Shown here one piece after another: positions 5,334 to 6,162 of a DNA stretch of 6,162 nt. Position numbers and translations under genes: made by a program. Source of the stretch: Desulfurobacteriaceae bacterium (GTDB lineage Bacteria; Aquificota; Aquificia; Desulfurobacteriales; DQVG01); assembly GCA_015661865.1 (NCBI GenBank), contig DQVG01000057.1, positions 1-6,162 of the forward strand. The letters run 5' to 3'. Position 1 is the stretch's first letter. The number at the start of each line of letters is the position of its first letter. A model generated the notes under the pieces. That model was not told where the DNA came from. It ran no database searches and saw nothing but the letters and a program-made list of their open reading frames with translations.

Positions 5334-6162
5334 ATGGTAATAAAGAAAGTAGCAGTAATTACAGGAACCAGAGCGGATTATGGTTATTTAAAACCTTTAA
5401 TAGAAAAAATTTATAAGGATAAGGAATTATATTTACAGCTTTTTGTTACAGGTATGCATCTTGTTAGGGAGCACGGATATTCTTTAAAGGAAGTGGAGCG
5501 GGATTTTCCCATAACAGAAGTAGTAGATATTGGATTTGAGGCTAAAAGTACTAATTTAGATATGGCTATATGGACGGGAAAGGGTATAGAAAAATTTTCA
5601 AAAATATTTAAAAAATATGAACCAGATATTGTTTTTGTTTTAGGTGATAGAATAGAGGCTTTCTCCATAGCTGCCTCTGCTTATCTTTTAAATATTCCTG
5701 TAGCCCATATTGCAGGAGGGGAACTCACATTTAACACTGTGGATGATGATTTGAGACACGCTATAACAAAACTTTCTCATCTTCATTTTGTATCAACCGA
5801 AACTTACAAAAAAAGAGTCTTACAACTTGGAGAGGAAGAATGGAGAGTTTATAATGTTGGAGCTTTGTCTTTAGAAAATATAGAAAAAATTCAGATAGTT
5901 TCTAAAAAAGAGATATATAAAAAATATAATTTTGAATCTAACTATCCTCTAATTCTAATTTTATATCACCCTTTAACCAAGGATAAAAAATTTCTTTTTG
6001 AATTTGAAAATATTATTAATGCTTTAGAAGAGTTTTCAGATAAATATAATAAACTAAACGTTTTAGCAATATATCCAAATACAGATTCGGGAGGGTACCT
6101 GATTGTAGAAAGTTTGAAAAAATTAAAAAGGAATAAAAATTTAAACCTAAGAATAATTCCAA
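5334..6162 (+). CDS. neuC: UDP-GlcNAc-type hydrolysing 2-epimerase, 3' end outside window
   Basis: The open frame gives 276 residues and runs off the right edge; NeuC proteins are about 370-390 residues, so roughly the last quarter is missing. It opens with VAVITGTRADYGYLKPLI (6-23), the NeuC signature. It then has VFVLGDRIEAF (100-110), PVAHIAGGELT (122-132), DDDLRHAITKLSHLHF (137-152) and LYHPLT (210-215). Asp105, Glu130 and an Asp in 137-139 match positions reported as essential in the Neisseria enzyme. The enzyme hydrolyses UDP-GlcNAc to ManNAc and UDP with inversion at C2; the LegG subgroup acts on the diacetamido sugar. The ATG at 5334 is the only normal start before an in-frame stop at 5307. 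It lacks a good Shine-Dalgarno site and lies 13 bases after the methyltransferase stop, so it probably depends on coupling to upstream translation. Confidence 0.9.
   Translation, partial: MVIKKVAVITGTRADYGYLKPLIEKIYKDKELYLQLFVTGMHLVREHGYSLKEVERDFPITEVVDIGFEAKSTNLDMAIWTGKGIEKFSKIFKKYEPDIVFVLGDRIEAFSIAASAYLLNIPVAHIAGGELTFNTVDDDLRHAITKLSHLHFVSTETYKKRVLQLGEEEWRVYNVGALSLENIEKIQIVSKKEIYKKYNFESNYPLILILYHPLTKDKKFLFEFENIINALEEFSDKYNKLNVLAIYPNTDSGGYLIVESLKKLKRNKNLNLRIIP

Noticed and set aside
5411..5668. Minus-strand open frame of 85 codons
   Set aside because: It is antisense to the conserved N-terminal half of neuC.

Overview
The window comes from a very AT-rich bacterium. By eye, GC is about a quarter to 30%, with AGA, ATA, TTA and AAA codons dominating. 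Shine-Dalgarno sites of the AAGGAG/AAGGTGG type precede most genes, and three genes start with TTG. A lipoprotein-like signal peptide points to a bacterium rather than an archaeon. The partial ATPase at the left edge belongs to a family common in archaea and thermophilic bacteria. An anaerobic or thermophilic lineage such as Thermodesulfobacteria, Aquificota or similar would fit, but this is a guess and not a sequence-proven assignment.

Layout. (1) 1-514, minus strand: the N-terminal part of an archaeal-type AAA/STAND-like ATPase that runs off the left edge. (2) 515-890: a long, A-rich divergent intergenic region with no gene but three inverted repeats, one of them directly upstream of the next gene's ribosome binding site. 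(3) 891-2775, plus strand: three genes joined by stop/start overlaps (1 nt, then 4 nt). They encode a small exported or lipid-anchored helical protein, a YdjM/DUF457-type membrane metal-dependent hydrolase, and a P-loop protein with a four-cysteine insert and a C-terminal membrane anchor. The first and third could not be assigned to a known family; this cassette is the least explained part of the window. (4) 2776-2847: a short gap where base skew changes from C>G to G>C on the plus strand. (5) 2848-6162, plus strand: a nonulosonic (sialic-type) acid operon with neuA (CMP-sugar synthetase), neuB (sugar condensation with PEP), a SAM-dependent methyltransferase broken by a one-base frameshift, and neuC (UDP-GlcNAc-type hydrolysing 2-epimerase, cut by the right edge).

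How the genes work together. NeuC would make ManNAc (or a 2,4-diacetamido hexose if the pathway is legionaminic). NeuB condenses it with phosphoenolpyruvate to a nine-carbon acid, and NeuA activates that acid with CTP for transfer to surface glycans or flagellin. The methyltransferase would be a decorating enzyme for such a glycan, but as sequenced it is interrupted. Whether the product is Neu5Ac or legionaminic acid cannot be decided from these genes; the genes just beyond position 6162 should show it. The three-gene cassette upstream has a different base skew and no evident link to sugar synthesis, so it may be an unrelated, possibly acquired, membrane-associated system.
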